Positions 35,605 through 44,241 of a stretch of DNA of 64,000 nucleotides are shown one piece after another. Made by a program: the position numbers and the translations under genes. The stretch is from Actinomadura sp. WMMA1423 (lineage in GTDB: Bacteria; Actinomycetota; Actinomycetes; Streptosporangiales; Streptosporangiaceae), in assembly GCF_006547145.1 (NCBI RefSeq), contig NZ_CP041244.1:7006001-7070000 (forward strand), in the 5' to 3' direction. The notes under the pieces were generated by a model. It ran no database searches. It was not told the DNA's origin and worked only from the letters and a program-made list of their open reading frames with translations. Numbering within the stretch: the first letter of the stretch is position 1; each line of letters opens with the position of its first letter.

Positions 35605-36495
35605 GTGCGGATCAGTGAGCTGGCCGGTCTGCGGGCCGAGCGGCCGGAGGCGGTCGCGGAGGCGGCGGCCCGGCGCGGGCGCCGCGAGGGGCCGGCGGGG
35701 GCGGGCGGGCGCCTGCTGATCATCGCGGCGGACCATCCGGCGCGCGGCGCGCTCGGCGTCGGCGGCGACCCCCTCGCCATGGCCGACCGGGGCGACCTGC
35801 TCGACCGGCTGTGCGTCGCGCTCGACCGCCCCGGCGTCGACGGCGTGCTCGGCACCCCCGACGTCATCGAGGACCTGATGCTCCTCGGCGTCCTGGACGG
35901 CCGCCTCGCGATCGGCTCGATGAACCGCGGCGGCCTCGCCGGGACGTCCTTCGAGATCGACGACCGGTTCACCGCCTACGACGCCGGCGCGATGGCCGCC
36001 GCGGGCCTGGACGGCGGCAAGATGCTGCTGCGCGTCGACGACGCCGACCCCGCCACCGCCCGCACGCTGGAGGGCTGCGCACGGGCGGTGTCCGGGCTCG
36101 CGCGGCACCGGCTGATGGCCGTCGTGGAGCCGTTCGTCGCGCACCGCGTCGAGGGGCGCGTCCGGAACCTGCTGGCACCGGAGGCGATGATCCGCGCGGT
36201 GTCGGTCGCGTCCGGGCTGGGGACGACGTCGGCGTACACGTGGCTGAAGCTGCCGGTCGTGCCGGAGATGGAGCGGGTGATGGCGGCGACGACGCTGCCC
36301 GCGCTGCTCCTCGGCGGCGAGGTGACCGGCCAGGCGGCCGGCGAGGCCTCAGGTGAGGGCGGAGCGGTGCTGGACGGCTGGCGGCGCGCGCTGAGGATCC
36401 CCGGCGTGCGGGGAGTGGTCGCCGGGCGGTCGCTGCTGTATCCGCCCGACGGCGACGTCCAGGCCGCCGTGGACGCTGCCGCCGCGCTCCTGTGA
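35605..36495 (+). CDS. Cgl0159-like (beta/alpha)8 aldolase-class protein
   Basis: 296 aa. Motifs LLIIAADHPARGALG, DGVLGTPDVIEDL, FEIDDRFTAYDAG, GKMLLRVDD, VVEPFV and YTWLKLPVV match the DeoC/LacD-type class I aldolase fold of the Cgl0159 family, often found near inositol catabolic genes. The Lys of WLKLPV is the likely Schiff-base lysine. Here it is not surrounded by iol genes. The GTG at 35605 follows a GGGGGG-containing ribosome-like site. Confidence 0.7.
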   Translation: MRISELAGLRAERPEAVAEAAARRGRREGPAGAGGRLLIIAADHPARGALGVGGDPLAMADRGDLLDRLCVALDRPGVDGVLGTPDVIEDLMLLGVLDGRLAIGSMNRGGLAGTSFEIDDRFTAYDAGAMAAAGLDGGKMLLRVDDADPATARTLEGCARAVSGLARHRLMAVVEPFVAHRVEGRVRNLLAPEAMIRAVSVASGLGTTSAYTWLKLPVVPEMERVMAATTLPALLLGGEVTGQAAGEASGEGGAVLDGWRRALRIPGVRGVVAGRSLLYPPDGDVQAAVDAAAALL

Positions 36496-36561
36496 CCCAC
36501 CGGTCTCTTATAACGGCCGACCTGCTGTGACCGACGGGAGATCCGGGGTAGGCAACCCCGC

Positions 36562-37107
36562 ATGGACAGCGAAGCCACCCCGGTGCACGCCGGCATCACC
36601 CTGGTCGTGAACGGGACGGAGCACCGGCTCAACGTCGACACACGAGCGTCCCTCCTGGACGTCCTGCGCGAGGATCTCGGCCTGACGGGGTCGAAGAAGG
36701 GGTGCGACCACGGCCAGTGCGGAGCCTGCACGATCCTGCTCGACGGGCGCCGGGCGAACGGGTGCCTGGCCCTGGCCGTCGCCCACGACGGGGCGGAGGT
36801 CGTCACGGTGGAGGGGCTGGCGCGGGACGGAGAGCTCAGCCCCGTCCAGAAGGCGTTCATCGAGAACGACGCCTTCCAGTGCGGGTACTGCACATCCGGC
36901 CAGCTCTGCTCGGCCACGGGGATGCTGGACGAGGCCGAACGCGGCTGGCCCAGCTCGGTGACCGGGGATCTCGCGTCCGATCCCGTCCTGGACGACGACG
37001 AGATACGCGAGCGCATGAGCGGCAACCTGTGCCGGTGCGGCGCCTACACCGGCATAGTCGCCGCCCTCAAGCAGGCTTCCCAGCGCACGGAGGCGGCTGA
37101 AGCATGA
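36562..37107 (+). CDS. Molybdenum aldehyde oxidoreductase, [2Fe-2S] subunit (PaoA-like)
   Basis: 181 aa. The N-terminal plant-ferredoxin-type cluster site is GCDHGQCGACTIL with another Cys in NGCLAL, and the C-terminal helical domain carries FQCGYCTSGQ and NLCRCGAY. It closely follows the xanthine-dehydrogenase small-subunit plan and especially E. coli PaoA (YagT), but has no Tat signal, so the complex should be cytoplasmic. It passes electrons from the Mo site to FAD. It overlaps the next gene by four bases. Confidence 0.9.
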   Translation: MDSEATPVHAGITLVVNGTEHRLNVDTRASLLDVLREDLGLTGSKKGCDHGQCGACTILLDGRRANGCLALAVAHDGAEVVTVEGLARDGELSPVQKAFIENDAFQCGYCTSGQLCSATGMLDEAERGWPSSVTGDLASDPVLDDDEIRERMSGNLCRCGAYTGIVAALKQASQRTEAAEA

Positions 37108-38078
37108 GGCCCTTCACTTACGAGCGCGCCACCAGCGCGGAGGACGCCCTTCAGAAGCACGAGGACGGGGCCGTCTACCTGGGCGGCGGAACCAACCTCG
37201 TGGACCTGATGCGGCTCGGGGTGGAGGAGCCGACCAGGCTCGTCGACGTCGCGCACCTCCCCTATGACCGGATCGAACTGCGGCCGGACGGGAGCCTCGT
37301 CGTGGGCGCGGCGGTGACGAACAGCGCCATCGCCGCCGACCGGACCGTGCGCGAGGGGCATCCCGTCCTGGCGCAGGCCGTGCTCGCGGGGGCGTCCGGC
37401 CAGATCCGCAACCTCGCGACGGTCGGCGGCAACCTGCTCCAGCGGACCCGCTGCTCCTACTTCCAGGACGCCTCCAAGCCCTGCAGCAAGCGAGCCCCCG
37501 GCACCGGTTGCCCCGCCCGGGAGGGCGAGCACCACAACCTGGCGATCCTGGGCCACTCGGATGCCTGCGTCGCGACCCACCCGTCCGACATGGCCGTGGC
37601 CTTGGCCGCCCTGGACGCCTCCGTGCGCATCCAGGGGCGCGGCGGGGAGCGGACCATCCCCTTCGAAGACCTGCACAGGCTGCCCGGCGACGAGCCGCAG
37701 CGCGACACCACGCTCGAACCGGGCGACCTCATCACGGCCGTGGAGGTCCCCGCGCTTGGCGTGCCGTCCCGCTACCGCAAGGTCCGCGAGCGCGCGTCGT
37801 TCGCCTTCGCGCTGGTCTCCATCGCGGCGGCGCTGGAGATCGCCGACGGACGGGTGCGGGACGTCCGGCTGGCCCTCGGCGGCGTCGCCCACAAGCCTTG
37901 GCGGGCGCGCCGCGCCGAGGAGGCGCTCCGGGGCGCGGAGCCGACGCAGGAGTCCTTCCGGCGCGCCGCCGAGGCCGAACTGGAGGCCGCCGAGCCGCTG
38001 CGCGACAACGCCTACAAGGTGCCGCTGGCCCGCAACCTGATCGTCCGGACGCTGACCGAGCTGGGGGAGGACTCATGA
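37104..38078 (+). CDS. Molybdenum aldehyde oxidoreductase, FAD subunit (PaoB-like)
   Basis: 324 aa. FAD-binding motifs YLGGGTNLVDLM and ATVGGNLLQRTRC are present, followed by CSYFQDASKPCSKRAPGTGC, the cysteine insertion that in E. coli PaoB (YagS) binds an extra [4Fe-4S] cluster. The C-terminal CO_deh_flav_C domain is visible (FAFALVSIAAAL, ALGGVAHKPWRA). It overlaps both neighbours by four bases. The Cys insertion makes a PaoABC-type enzyme more likely than xanthine dehydrogenase. Confidence 0.9.
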   Translation: MRPFTYERATSAEDALQKHEDGAVYLGGGTNLVDLMRLGVEEPTRLVDVAHLPYDRIELRPDGSLVVGAAVTNSAIAADRTVREGHPVLAQAVLAGASGQIRNLATVGGNLLQRTRCSYFQDASKPCSKRAPGTGCPAREGEHHNLAILGHSDACVATHPSDMAVALAALDASVRIQGRGGERTIPFEDLHRLPGDEPQRDTTLEPGDLITAVEVPALGVPSRYRKVRERASFAFALVSIAAALEIADGRVRDVRLALGGVAHKPWRARRAEEALRGAEPTQESFRRAAEAELEAAEPLRDNAYKVPLARNLIVRTLTELGEDS

Positions 38079-40132
38079 CCGACCGGCTGGAGAGCCGCGA
38101 GAAGGTCACCGGGACGGCGCGGTACGCGTTCGAGTACCCCGTGGAGAACGCCGCCTACGCCGCGGCCGTGCAGGCGAGCGTGGCCAAGGGCCGGATCGAG
38201 TCGGTCGGCGCGGAGGACGCGCTGAAGCTGCCCGGGGTGCTCGCCGTCCTCTCCTGCGTGAACGCGCCCGAGCTCAGCGACACCTCGGACGGCGAGCTGG
38301 CCCTGTTCCAGTCGCGGACGGTCTCCTACCGGGGCCAGTTCGTGGCCGCCGTCGTCGCGGAGACCCTGGAGACCGCCCGGGAGGCGGCGCGCCTCCTGCG
38401 CGTCGAGTACACCGAGGAGGCGCCGGACCTGCGGCTCCTCGCCGACCACCGGGGCCTCTACAAGCCGGACAAGGTGAACCCGGCGTTCCCGGCGGACACC
38501 GAGCAGGGCGAGCCCGAGGAGGCGTTCGGGAACTCGGCCGTGCGGGTCGACGCCGTCTACACGACGCCCGCGGAGCACAACAACCCGATGGAGCCGCACG
38601 CGACGATCGCCGAGTGGGGCGAGGACGGGACCCTCACCCTCTACGACTCGAACCAGGGGGCGTCGACCGTCCAGTCCACGCTCGCGAAGATCTTCGGCCT
38701 CGAACCGTCCCGGGTGCACGTGGTGTCGCCGCACGTCGGCGGCGGGTTCGGCTCGAAGGGGACGCCCAGGCCGAACGTCGTCCTCGCCGCGATGGCCGCC
38801 CGCGCCGCCGGGCGTCCCGTCAAGTTCGCCGTCCCGCGCCAGCAGATGTTCGCCACCACCGGCTACCGGACCCCGACCGTCCAGCGCCTGCGGCTCGGCG
38901 CGGGCGAGGACGGGCGGCTGAACGCGATCATCCACGACGTGGCCGAGCAGACCTCGACCGTCAAGGAGTTCGCCGAGCAGACCGCCACGCCCACCCGCAT
39001 GATGTACCGGGCCCCGCACCGCCGGACGGCGCACCGCGTGGTGGCCCTGGACGTCCCCACGCCGTCCTGGATGCGCGCCCCGGGCGAGACACCCGGCATG
39101 TTCGCGCTCGAGACGGCGATGGACGAGCTGGCCGCCGCCGCGGGCATCGACCCGATCGAGCTCCGCGTGCGCAACGACACCGACCGCGAACCGGAGAGCG
39201 GGCTGCCGTTCAGCTCGCGCAACCTCGTCGCCTGCCTCCGGGAGGGAGCCGAGCGCTTCGGATGGGCCGAGCGCGACCCCCGGCCGCGTGCCCGGCGGGA
39301 GGGCCGCAAGCTCGTCGGCATGGGCGTCGCCTCGTCCACCTATCCCGCCTACCAGAGCCCCAACCGGGCCGTGGCGCGCGCCGAGCCCGACGGGACGTTC
39401 ACCGTCAGGATCGCCGCCGCCGACATCGGCACCGGCGCCCGCACGGCCCTGGCCCTGATCGCCGCCGAGACGCTCAAGGAGGACCTCCGCAACGTCCGGG
39501 TCGAGATCGGCGACAGCTCGTTCCCCAGGGCGTCGGTGGCAGGCGGCTCGGGCGGGACGGCGGGCTGGGGCACGGCCGTCGTCCGCGCCTGCGAGGCCCT
39601 GCTCGGCGAGTTGGACGGCGCCGTCCCGCCCGAGGGCGTGGAGGCGTCGGCCGACACGCGCGAGGAGCTCAAGAACCGGGAGGAGTACGCCCGGCACGCC
39701 TTCGGCGCGCAGTTCGCCGAGGTGGAGGTGGACGTCGACACCGGCGAGGTACGGGTCCGCCGGATGCTCGGCGTGTTCGCGGCCGGCCGGATCATCAACC
39801 CCAAGACGGCCCGGTCCCAGTTCATCGGCGGGATGACCATGGGCATCGGCATGGCGCTGATGGAGCAGAGCGTCATGGACCAGGAGTTCGGCGACTACCT
39901 CAACCGCGACCTGGCCCAGTACCACGTTCCGGCCTGCGCCGACGTCCGCGACATCCAAGCGGAGTGGGTGGAGGAGTCCGATCCGCACCTGAACCCGATG
40001 GGCTCCAAGGGCATCGGCGAGATCGGCATCGTCGGCGCGGCTGCGGCCGTGGGCAACGCCGTCCACCACGCGACCGGCGTCCGCGTCCGCGACCTGCCCC
40101 TCACCCCGGGCCGGATCCTTCCGGAGCTCTGA
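38075..40132 (+). CDS. Molybdenum aldehyde oxidoreductase, molybdopterin subunit (PaoC-like)
   Basis: 685 aa. Xanthine-dehydrogenase-family Mo-cofactor motifs: VVSPHVGGGFGSKG, WMRAPGETPGMFALE, AADIGTGARTAL, GGSGGTAGWGTAV, and the catalytic Glu in GSKGIGEIGIVGAAAAVGNA. It hydroxylates or oxidises an aldehyde or N-heterocycle. GGGGGAGG lies before the ATG, which overlaps the FAD gene stop. No XdhC/PaoD-type cofactor-sulfuration gene follows; it would have to be encoded elsewhere. Confidence 0.92.
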   Translation: MTDRLESREKVTGTARYAFEYPVENAAYAAAVQASVAKGRIESVGAEDALKLPGVLAVLSCVNAPELSDTSDGELALFQSRTVSYRGQFVAAVVAETLETAREAARLLRVEYTEEAPDLRLLADHRGLYKPDKVNPAFPADTEQGEPEEAFGNSAVRVDAVYTTPAEHNNPMEPHATIAEWGEDGTLTLYDSNQGASTVQSTLAKIFGLEPSRVHVVSPHVGGGFGSKGTPRPNVVLAAMAARAAGRPVKFAVPRQQMFATTGYRTPTVQRLRLGAGEDGRLNAIIHDVAEQTSTVKEFAEQTATPTRMMYRAPHRRTAHRVVALDVPTPSWMRAPGETPGMFALETAMDELAAAAGIDPIELRVRNDTDREPESGLPFSSRNLVACLREGAERFGWAERDPRPRARREGRKLVGMGVASSTYPAYQSPNRAVARAEPDGTFTVRIAAADIGTGARTALALIAAETLKEDLRNVRVEIGDSSFPRASVAGGSGGTAGWGTAVVRACEALLGELDGAVPPEGVEASADTREELKNREEYARHAFGAQFAEVEVDVDTGEVRVRRMLGVFAAGRIINPKTARSQFIGGMTMGIGMALMEQSVMDQEFGDYLNRDLAQYHVPACADVRDIQAEWVEESDPHLNPMGSKGIGEIGIVGAAAAVGNAVHHATGVRVRDLPLTPGRILPEL

Positions 40133-40192
40133 CGGGTCGAGGACGCCTGGCAGGTTGAGGGCGCCTGACGGGTTGAGAACGGGTCTGACCGG

Positions 40193-40205
40193 GTGAAAAG
40201 TTCAC
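40193..40205. promoter_or_regulatory. Inverted repeat upstream of lactate permease
   Basis: GTGAA-AAG-TTCAC. It lies 78 bp before the permease start, in a gap of about 150 bp that also holds three imperfect copies of a GGGTTGAG-type 22-base segment. It is a possible operator for a GntR-like lactate regulator; none is adjacent. Confidence 0.3.
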
Positions 40206-40283
40206 TATCAAGGTGATCTCCGTCATCGGGACGGGTAGGGAAGACGTACTCGGGGGCGACCGCCAACCCGCGAGGTGATCGCC

Positions 40284-41957
40284 GTGTACCAGCAGGTCCT
40301 CGATCCCGTCGCCGACTCGCTCGGCTGGAGCTCCCTGGTCGCCGCACTGCCGCTGGCCGTGCTGTTCGTCCTGCTCGGCGGCGTCCGCATGCGCGCCTGG
40401 CTCGCGTCCCTCATAGCGCTGGCCGTCGCGCTCGCGATCGCCGTCTGGACGTACGGCATGCCCGCCGACCAGGCGCTCCTCGCCGGCTCCGAAGGCGCCG
40501 CGTTCGGCTTCTACCCGATCCTGTGGATCGTCATCAACGCTCTGTGGGTCTACAACATCACCGTCACCACCGGCCACTTCGACGTCCTGCGCCGGTCGTT
40601 CGCGCAGGTCAGCGACGACAGCAGGCTCCAGGCGGTGCTGATCGCGTTCTCGTTCGGCGCGCTGCTGGAGGCCCTGGCGGGCTTCGGCACGCCGGTCGCG
40701 GTCACCTCCGTCATGCTGATCGCGCTCGGCTTCGAGCCGCTCAAGGCCGCCGTCCTCGCCCTCACCGCCAACACCGCGCCCGTCGCGTTCGGCGCGATGG
40801 CGACGCCGATCCTCACGCTCGGCAAGGTCACCGGCGAGTCCAGCGACACGCTCGGCGCCATGGTCGGGCGGCAGACCCCGATCCTCGCCCTGTTCGTCCC
40901 GCTCGTCCTCGTCGCCATCGTGGACGGGCGGCGCGGCCTGCGCGAGACCTGGCCCGTCGCCCTGCTGTGCGGCGCCGCGTTCGGTGCCGCACAGTACGTC
41001 ACCGCCAACTTCGTCTCGGTGCCGCTCGCCGACGTCGTGGCCTCGCTGGTCTCGGCCGCCGCCGTGGTCCTGGCCGTCCGGCTGCGCCCGTCCGCCGCGC
41101 CGGCCGAGCCCGCCCCGGTCGCCGGCGGCGCCGCGGACGAGCCGACGCCCGAGTTCGCCGCCCGCGTCGAAGGCCGAGGGGGAAGCGCCAGGGGCCGGGC
41201 GGGCGACGGTGGCGACTCGCGCGCCGAGGTCGCCCGCGCCTACGCCCCGTACGCGATCATCATCGCGGTCTTCGTCGTCTGCCAGATCGGGCCGGTCAAG
41301 GACCTGCTGGACAAGGCGACGCGGACGTTCTCCTGGCCGGGCCTGCACCTCACCGGCCCGTCCGGCAAGCCGCTGACCCTGCCGACCTTCAACTTCAACT
41401 ACCTGACCACGCCCGGCACGCAGATGCTCGTCGCGGGCCTGATCACCATGGCCGTCCTCGGGGTCGGCCTCGGCACGGCCCTGCGCGCCTACTGGACGAC
41501 CCTCGTCCAGCTCCGGTGGGCGATCATCACCGTCATGGCGGTCCTCGCCCTGGCGTTCGTGATGAACGCCTCCGGGCAGACGGTGACGCTCGGGACGTGG
41601 ATGGCCGGTGCGGGCGGCGCCTTCGCCCTGCTGTCGCCGATCCTCGGCTGGCTCGGTACCGCGGTCACCGGATCGGACACCTCGTCCAACTCGCTTTTCG
41701 GCGCGCTGCAGGTCACCGCCGCGAACAAGGCCGACCTCTCGACGGTCCTCATGGCGGCGACCAACAGCTCCGGCGGTGTCCTCGGCAAGATGGTGTCGCC
41801 GCAGAACCTCGCCATCGCCGCCGCGGCGGTCGGCCTGGACGGGCGCGAGGGCGACATCTTCCGCCGCGTCGTGCTGTGGAGCCTGCTGTTCCTCGCCGGG
41901 ATGTGCCTGCTGTCCGGCCTCCAGTCGACCGCGATGCTCGACTGGATGGTCCCCTGA
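40284..41957 (+). CDS. lctP: L-lactate permease
   Basis: 557 aa with 12 or more membrane segments and the lactate permease family motifs LEALAGFGTPVAVTSVML, ANTAPVAFGAMATPI and, near the end, LGTAVTGSDTSSNSLFGALQ and ATNSSGGVLGKMVSPQNLAIA. It imports lactate or glycolate with protons. A loop at about 270-310 is low-complexity and charged. GTG 40284 has GAGG 8 bases upstream; the in-frame GTG at 40275 overlaps that site. No lactate dehydrogenase is adjacent. Confidence 0.93.
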   Translation: MYQQVLDPVADSLGWSSLVAALPLAVLFVLLGGVRMRAWLASLIALAVALAIAVWTYGMPADQALLAGSEGAAFGFYPILWIVINALWVYNITVTTGHFDVLRRSFAQVSDDSRLQAVLIAFSFGALLEALAGFGTPVAVTSVMLIALGFEPLKAAVLALTANTAPVAFGAMATPILTLGKVTGESSDTLGAMVGRQTPILALFVPLVLVAIVDGRRGLRETWPVALLCGAAFGAAQYVTANFVSVPLADVVASLVSAAAVVLAVRLRPSAAPAEPAPVAGGAADEPTPEFAARVEGRGGSARGRAGDGGDSRAEVARAYAPYAIIIAVFVVCQIGPVKDLLDKATRTFSWPGLHLTGPSGKPLTLPTFNFNYLTTPGTQMLVAGLITMAVLGVGLGTALRAYWTTLVQLRWAIITVMAVLALAFVMNASGQTVTLGTWMAGAGGAFALLSPILGWLGTAVTGSDTSSNSLFGALQVTAANKADLSTVLMAATNSSGGVLGKMVSPQNLAIAAAAVGLDGREGDIFRRVVLWSLLFLAGMCLLSGLQSTAMLDWMVP

Positions 41958-41993
41958 CGCGGCCGCGGAGGGAGGCGTGGAGTGCTGCGGGGG

Positions 41994-42239
41994 CTACTGC
42001 TGGTAGCCCTCCACCTCGCCGGCGGGACGGAGCGCGGCGTCGTCCGGGTTCTGCCCCGCCGCGAGGCGGGCGCGCCGCTGCCGCAGCAGGTCCCAGCACT
42101 GGTCGAGGGCCACCTCCAGGTCCCGCAGCCGCCCCTGGGCGTCGGCGTTGGAGGTCTCGGCCCGCTCGTGGGCCTGCCGGAGGGCGTGCTCCTCCTCGAT
42201 GAAGTCGTTGATACGTTCCAGGATCGCCTTCTCGTCCAT
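41994..42239 (-). CDS. DUF2630 small coiled-coil protein
   Basis: 81 aa, DUF2630: MDEKAILERINDFIEEEHAL, then LRDLEVALDQCWDLLRQRRA. The sequence is largely helical and charged, consistent with a short coiled coil; its C-terminal 20 residues are looser. The function of the family is unknown; homologues are widespread in actinobacteria. It is divergent from the STAS protein and converges on the permease. Confidence 0.85.
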   Translation of the reverse strand: MDEKAILERINDFIEEEHALRQAHERAETSNADAQGRLRDLEVALDQCWDLLRQRRARLAAGQNPDDAALRPAGEVEGYQQ

Positions 42240-42361
42240 GAAATGGCTTCCGATCGTGGTTTTCCGCTCTGGTGGGGTCCAGATGGTCCCGACAGGTGAG
42301 AGCCTTGCATATACGGGGCCGTGCACGGTAGCGGCGGCGCCCCGGTGAGGGTGAGGAGCGG

Positions 42362-42889
42362 ATGACGGTCTGGCGGATCACCGGCGGCGAGGGCGGCCCC
42401 GATCCCGGCGCGCGGGAGGGTCCCCGCTACGACGTCGTGGAGCACGACTCCGCGCTGCTGCGCATCACGGCCGCGTCGGCCCTGCCCCGCGTGCTGATCG
42501 CGGGCGAGGTCGACGTCTCCAACACCGCCGCCGTCGCGCGCGCCCTGCGCGCCGCCCAAGAGCGCGTGCCCGGCGATGGCCGGCAGGCGGGCGATGCCCA
42601 TGGCCGACCCGTCGGCGATGCCCATGGCCGACCCGTCGGCGATGTCCAAGGCCGCCCCGTCGGCGATGCCCATGGCCGCCCCGTCGGCGATGTCCACGCC
42701 GACCTGTCGGCCGTGGAGTTCATGGACGTGGCGGGCCTGCGCGCCTTCACCGAGGCCGCCGACGCCCTGCACGGCCGAGGCGGCCTGCTCGTGCTGCACG
42801 GGGTCCCGCCGCACATCGAGCGGCTCTTCACGCTGATCGGCTGGCACTCCTCCCCGGGCCTGGAGATCCACTGCCCGCCCCGCCGCTGA
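42362..42889 (+). CDS. STAS-domain anti-sigma-antagonist-like protein with inserted repeat
   Basis: 175 aa. The STAS fold is visible on both sides of an insertion: VLIAGEVDVSNTAAVARALR, then ADLSAVEFMDVAGLRAFTEAA and GLLVLHGVPPHIERLF. Between them lie about four and a half copies of an 8-residue unit (GDAHGRPV) encoded by 24-bp repeats. In phosphoregulated antagonists the loop reads DSSG; here it reads DVAG, so the phosphorylated serine is absent and kinase control is unlikely. It could act constitutively or bind a non-kinase partner. Confidence 0.78.
   Translation: MTVWRITGGEGGPDPGAREGPRYDVVEHDSALLRITAASALPRVLIAGEVDVSNTAAVARALRAAQERVPGDGRQAGDAHGRPVGDAHGRPVGDVQGRPVGDAHGRPVGDVHADLSAVEFMDVAGLRAFTEAADALHGRGGLLVLHGVPPHIERLFTLIGWHSSPGLEIHCPPRR
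42591..42686. repeat. Four in-frame 24-bp repeats inside the STAS gene
   Basis: Units begin at 42591, 42615, 42639 and 42663, with partial copies on both sides. They encode GDAHGRPV/GDVQGRPV. The unit keeps the frame, so the domain would tolerate copy-number change. Confidence 0.85.
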
Positions 42890-42979
42890 CCCGTCGAACC
42901 CCGCGCCGAGCCACCGGACGACCATGCCCGCGTCACCGCACGGCAAAGGACATTCGACACAAACGCGAACCTATTCAGG

Positions 42980-42998
42980 AAACGGTCATATGCCGTTT
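42980..42998. promoter_or_regulatory. Inverted repeat upstream of the acetate-uptake gene
   Basis: AAACGG and CCGTTT flank TCATATG, 59 bp before the gene. TAGAAC (43006-43011) may be a -10 element. Confidence 0.35.
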
Positions 42999-43056
42999 GA
43001 CCTGCTAGAACACGGTTAGGAGGGATTTACAGCTCTCCGATTCAGAGGGGGATCTC

Positions 43057-43941
43057 ATGGCAAGGCGTAGAGGGCATGAATCCGCGCCGACGCCCAGCGA
43101 ACACACCGGATCGGCGATGCCCGCGGAGGGCGCGGCCGCACCGGGGTACGGCACGGCCGAACCGGGATACGGCGGGGCCGAGCCGGCGCGCGGCGCGGCG
43201 ATGGCACCCCGCAGGGGTGCCGACCAGCCCGGTGAGCACGCGCTCTGGGAGGACCGCACGCGCGTCTTCCTGCAGCCCATCGCGGCCCCGTCGATCCTCG
43301 GCCTGTTCGGGCTCGCCGCCGCGGCCATGATGGTGGGCGCCTGGCAGGCCGGCTGGTACGGCGGCGTCGGAACGCCGCTCATCCTGTGGCCGCTGGTGCT
43401 GACCTTCGGCGGCATCGCGCAGCTGCTGGCCGGCCTGTGGGGCTACCGGGCGCGCGACGGCATCGCCACGGCGATGCACGGCATGTGGGGCGCGTTCTTC
43501 ATCGGCTGGAGCCTGCTGTTCCTGCTGGTGAGCATCGGAGCGGCGCCACTGGCGCTGGCGCCCGTCCTCGGCACCGCCTATGCGGGCTTCGCGTTCTGGT
43601 TCGTCCCGCTCGCGGTGATCAGCGGCCTGGGCGCGCTGGCCGCGCTCGGCGAGAACCTGGTGATCGCCCTGGTGTGGGCCTGCATGTCGGTCGCCGCGGG
43701 GTTCACCGCCGCGGGCTTCTGGGCGGGCTCGACGTGGCCGCTGGACGTCGGCGGCTGGCTGTTCGTCGCGGCCGCGGTGGTCGCCCTGTTCGGGGCCGCC
43801 GCGCTGATGTTCGAGAACAGCTTCGGGCGCACGATCCTGCCCACCGGCAAGATCCGCAAGGGCGCCAACATGCCCGGTGGCCGGGGCGTCCGGCCCCTGG
43901 AGTACCGGCAGGGCGAACCGGGCGTGAAGATCGGGCAGTGA
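43057..43941 (+). CDS. GPR1/FUN34/YaaH-family acetate-uptake-type membrane protein
   Basis: 294 aa. A Gly/Ala/Pro-rich, charged cytoplasmic N-terminus of about 65 residues (with GYG repeats) is followed by six membrane helices. The family motif appears as VFLQPIAAPSILGLFGLAAAAMMVGAWQAG in two pieces, then GGIAQLLAGLWGYRARDGIATAMHG and GWSLLFLL. Homologues form hexameric acetate/succinate channels. GAGGGGG precedes the ATG. The gene stands alone. Confidence 0.83.
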   Translation: MARRRGHESAPTPSEHTGSAMPAEGAAAPGYGTAEPGYGGAEPARGAAMAPRRGADQPGEHALWEDRTRVFLQPIAAPSILGLFGLAAAAMMVGAWQAGWYGGVGTPLILWPLVLTFGGIAQLLAGLWGYRARDGIATAMHGMWGAFFIGWSLLFLLVSIGAAPLALAPVLGTAYAGFAFWFVPLAVISGLGALAALGENLVIALVWACMSVAAGFTAAGFWAGSTWPLDVGGWLFVAAAVVALFGAAALMFENSFGRTILPTGKIRKGANMPGGRGVRPLEYRQGEPGVKIGQ

Positions 43942-44020
43942 TGCCCGGCGTTTCGCCTTGACATTCCCGTTACCCTATGCTGAGCCGAAGAGTACCGACC
44001 GGCTCGGAGGGGGAGCGGGA

Positions 44021-44206
44021 ATGTCAACGGCGGTCCGGCGGACGTGGCGGCGCCTCGTCCAGTCCTACAACCAGCTGTGCGCGCGCGAGGACGCGGTGAC
44101 GCGAGGCTTCACCGTGCCCAGCGGCGTCTGGGCCTGCGACCGCTGCCACGAGCCGCACCTCGAGCTGGCGACGCTCAAGCACCACCTCCGCACCGAGCAC
44201 GCCTGA
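44021..44206 (+). CDS. C2H2-type zinc-finger miniprotein
   Basis: 61 aa. The C-terminal half reads WACDRCHEPHLELATLKHHL, then RTEHA, giving C-x2-C, about a dozen residues, H-x4/5-H, a classical C2H2 spacing that is rare in bacteria. The N-terminus is basic (VRRTWRRLVQSYNQL), suitable for DNA or RNA contact. GGAGGGGGAGCG precedes the ATG. A TATGCT -10-like element lies at 43976-43981. It is not similar enough to Ros/MucR to claim that family. Confidence 0.6.
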   Translation: MSTAVRRTWRRLVQSYNQLCAREDAVTRGFTVPSGVWACDRCHEPHLELATLKHHLRTEHA

Positions 44207-44241
44207 CGCCCCCGCCCGGATCCCCGGGTTCCGGGCGGGCC

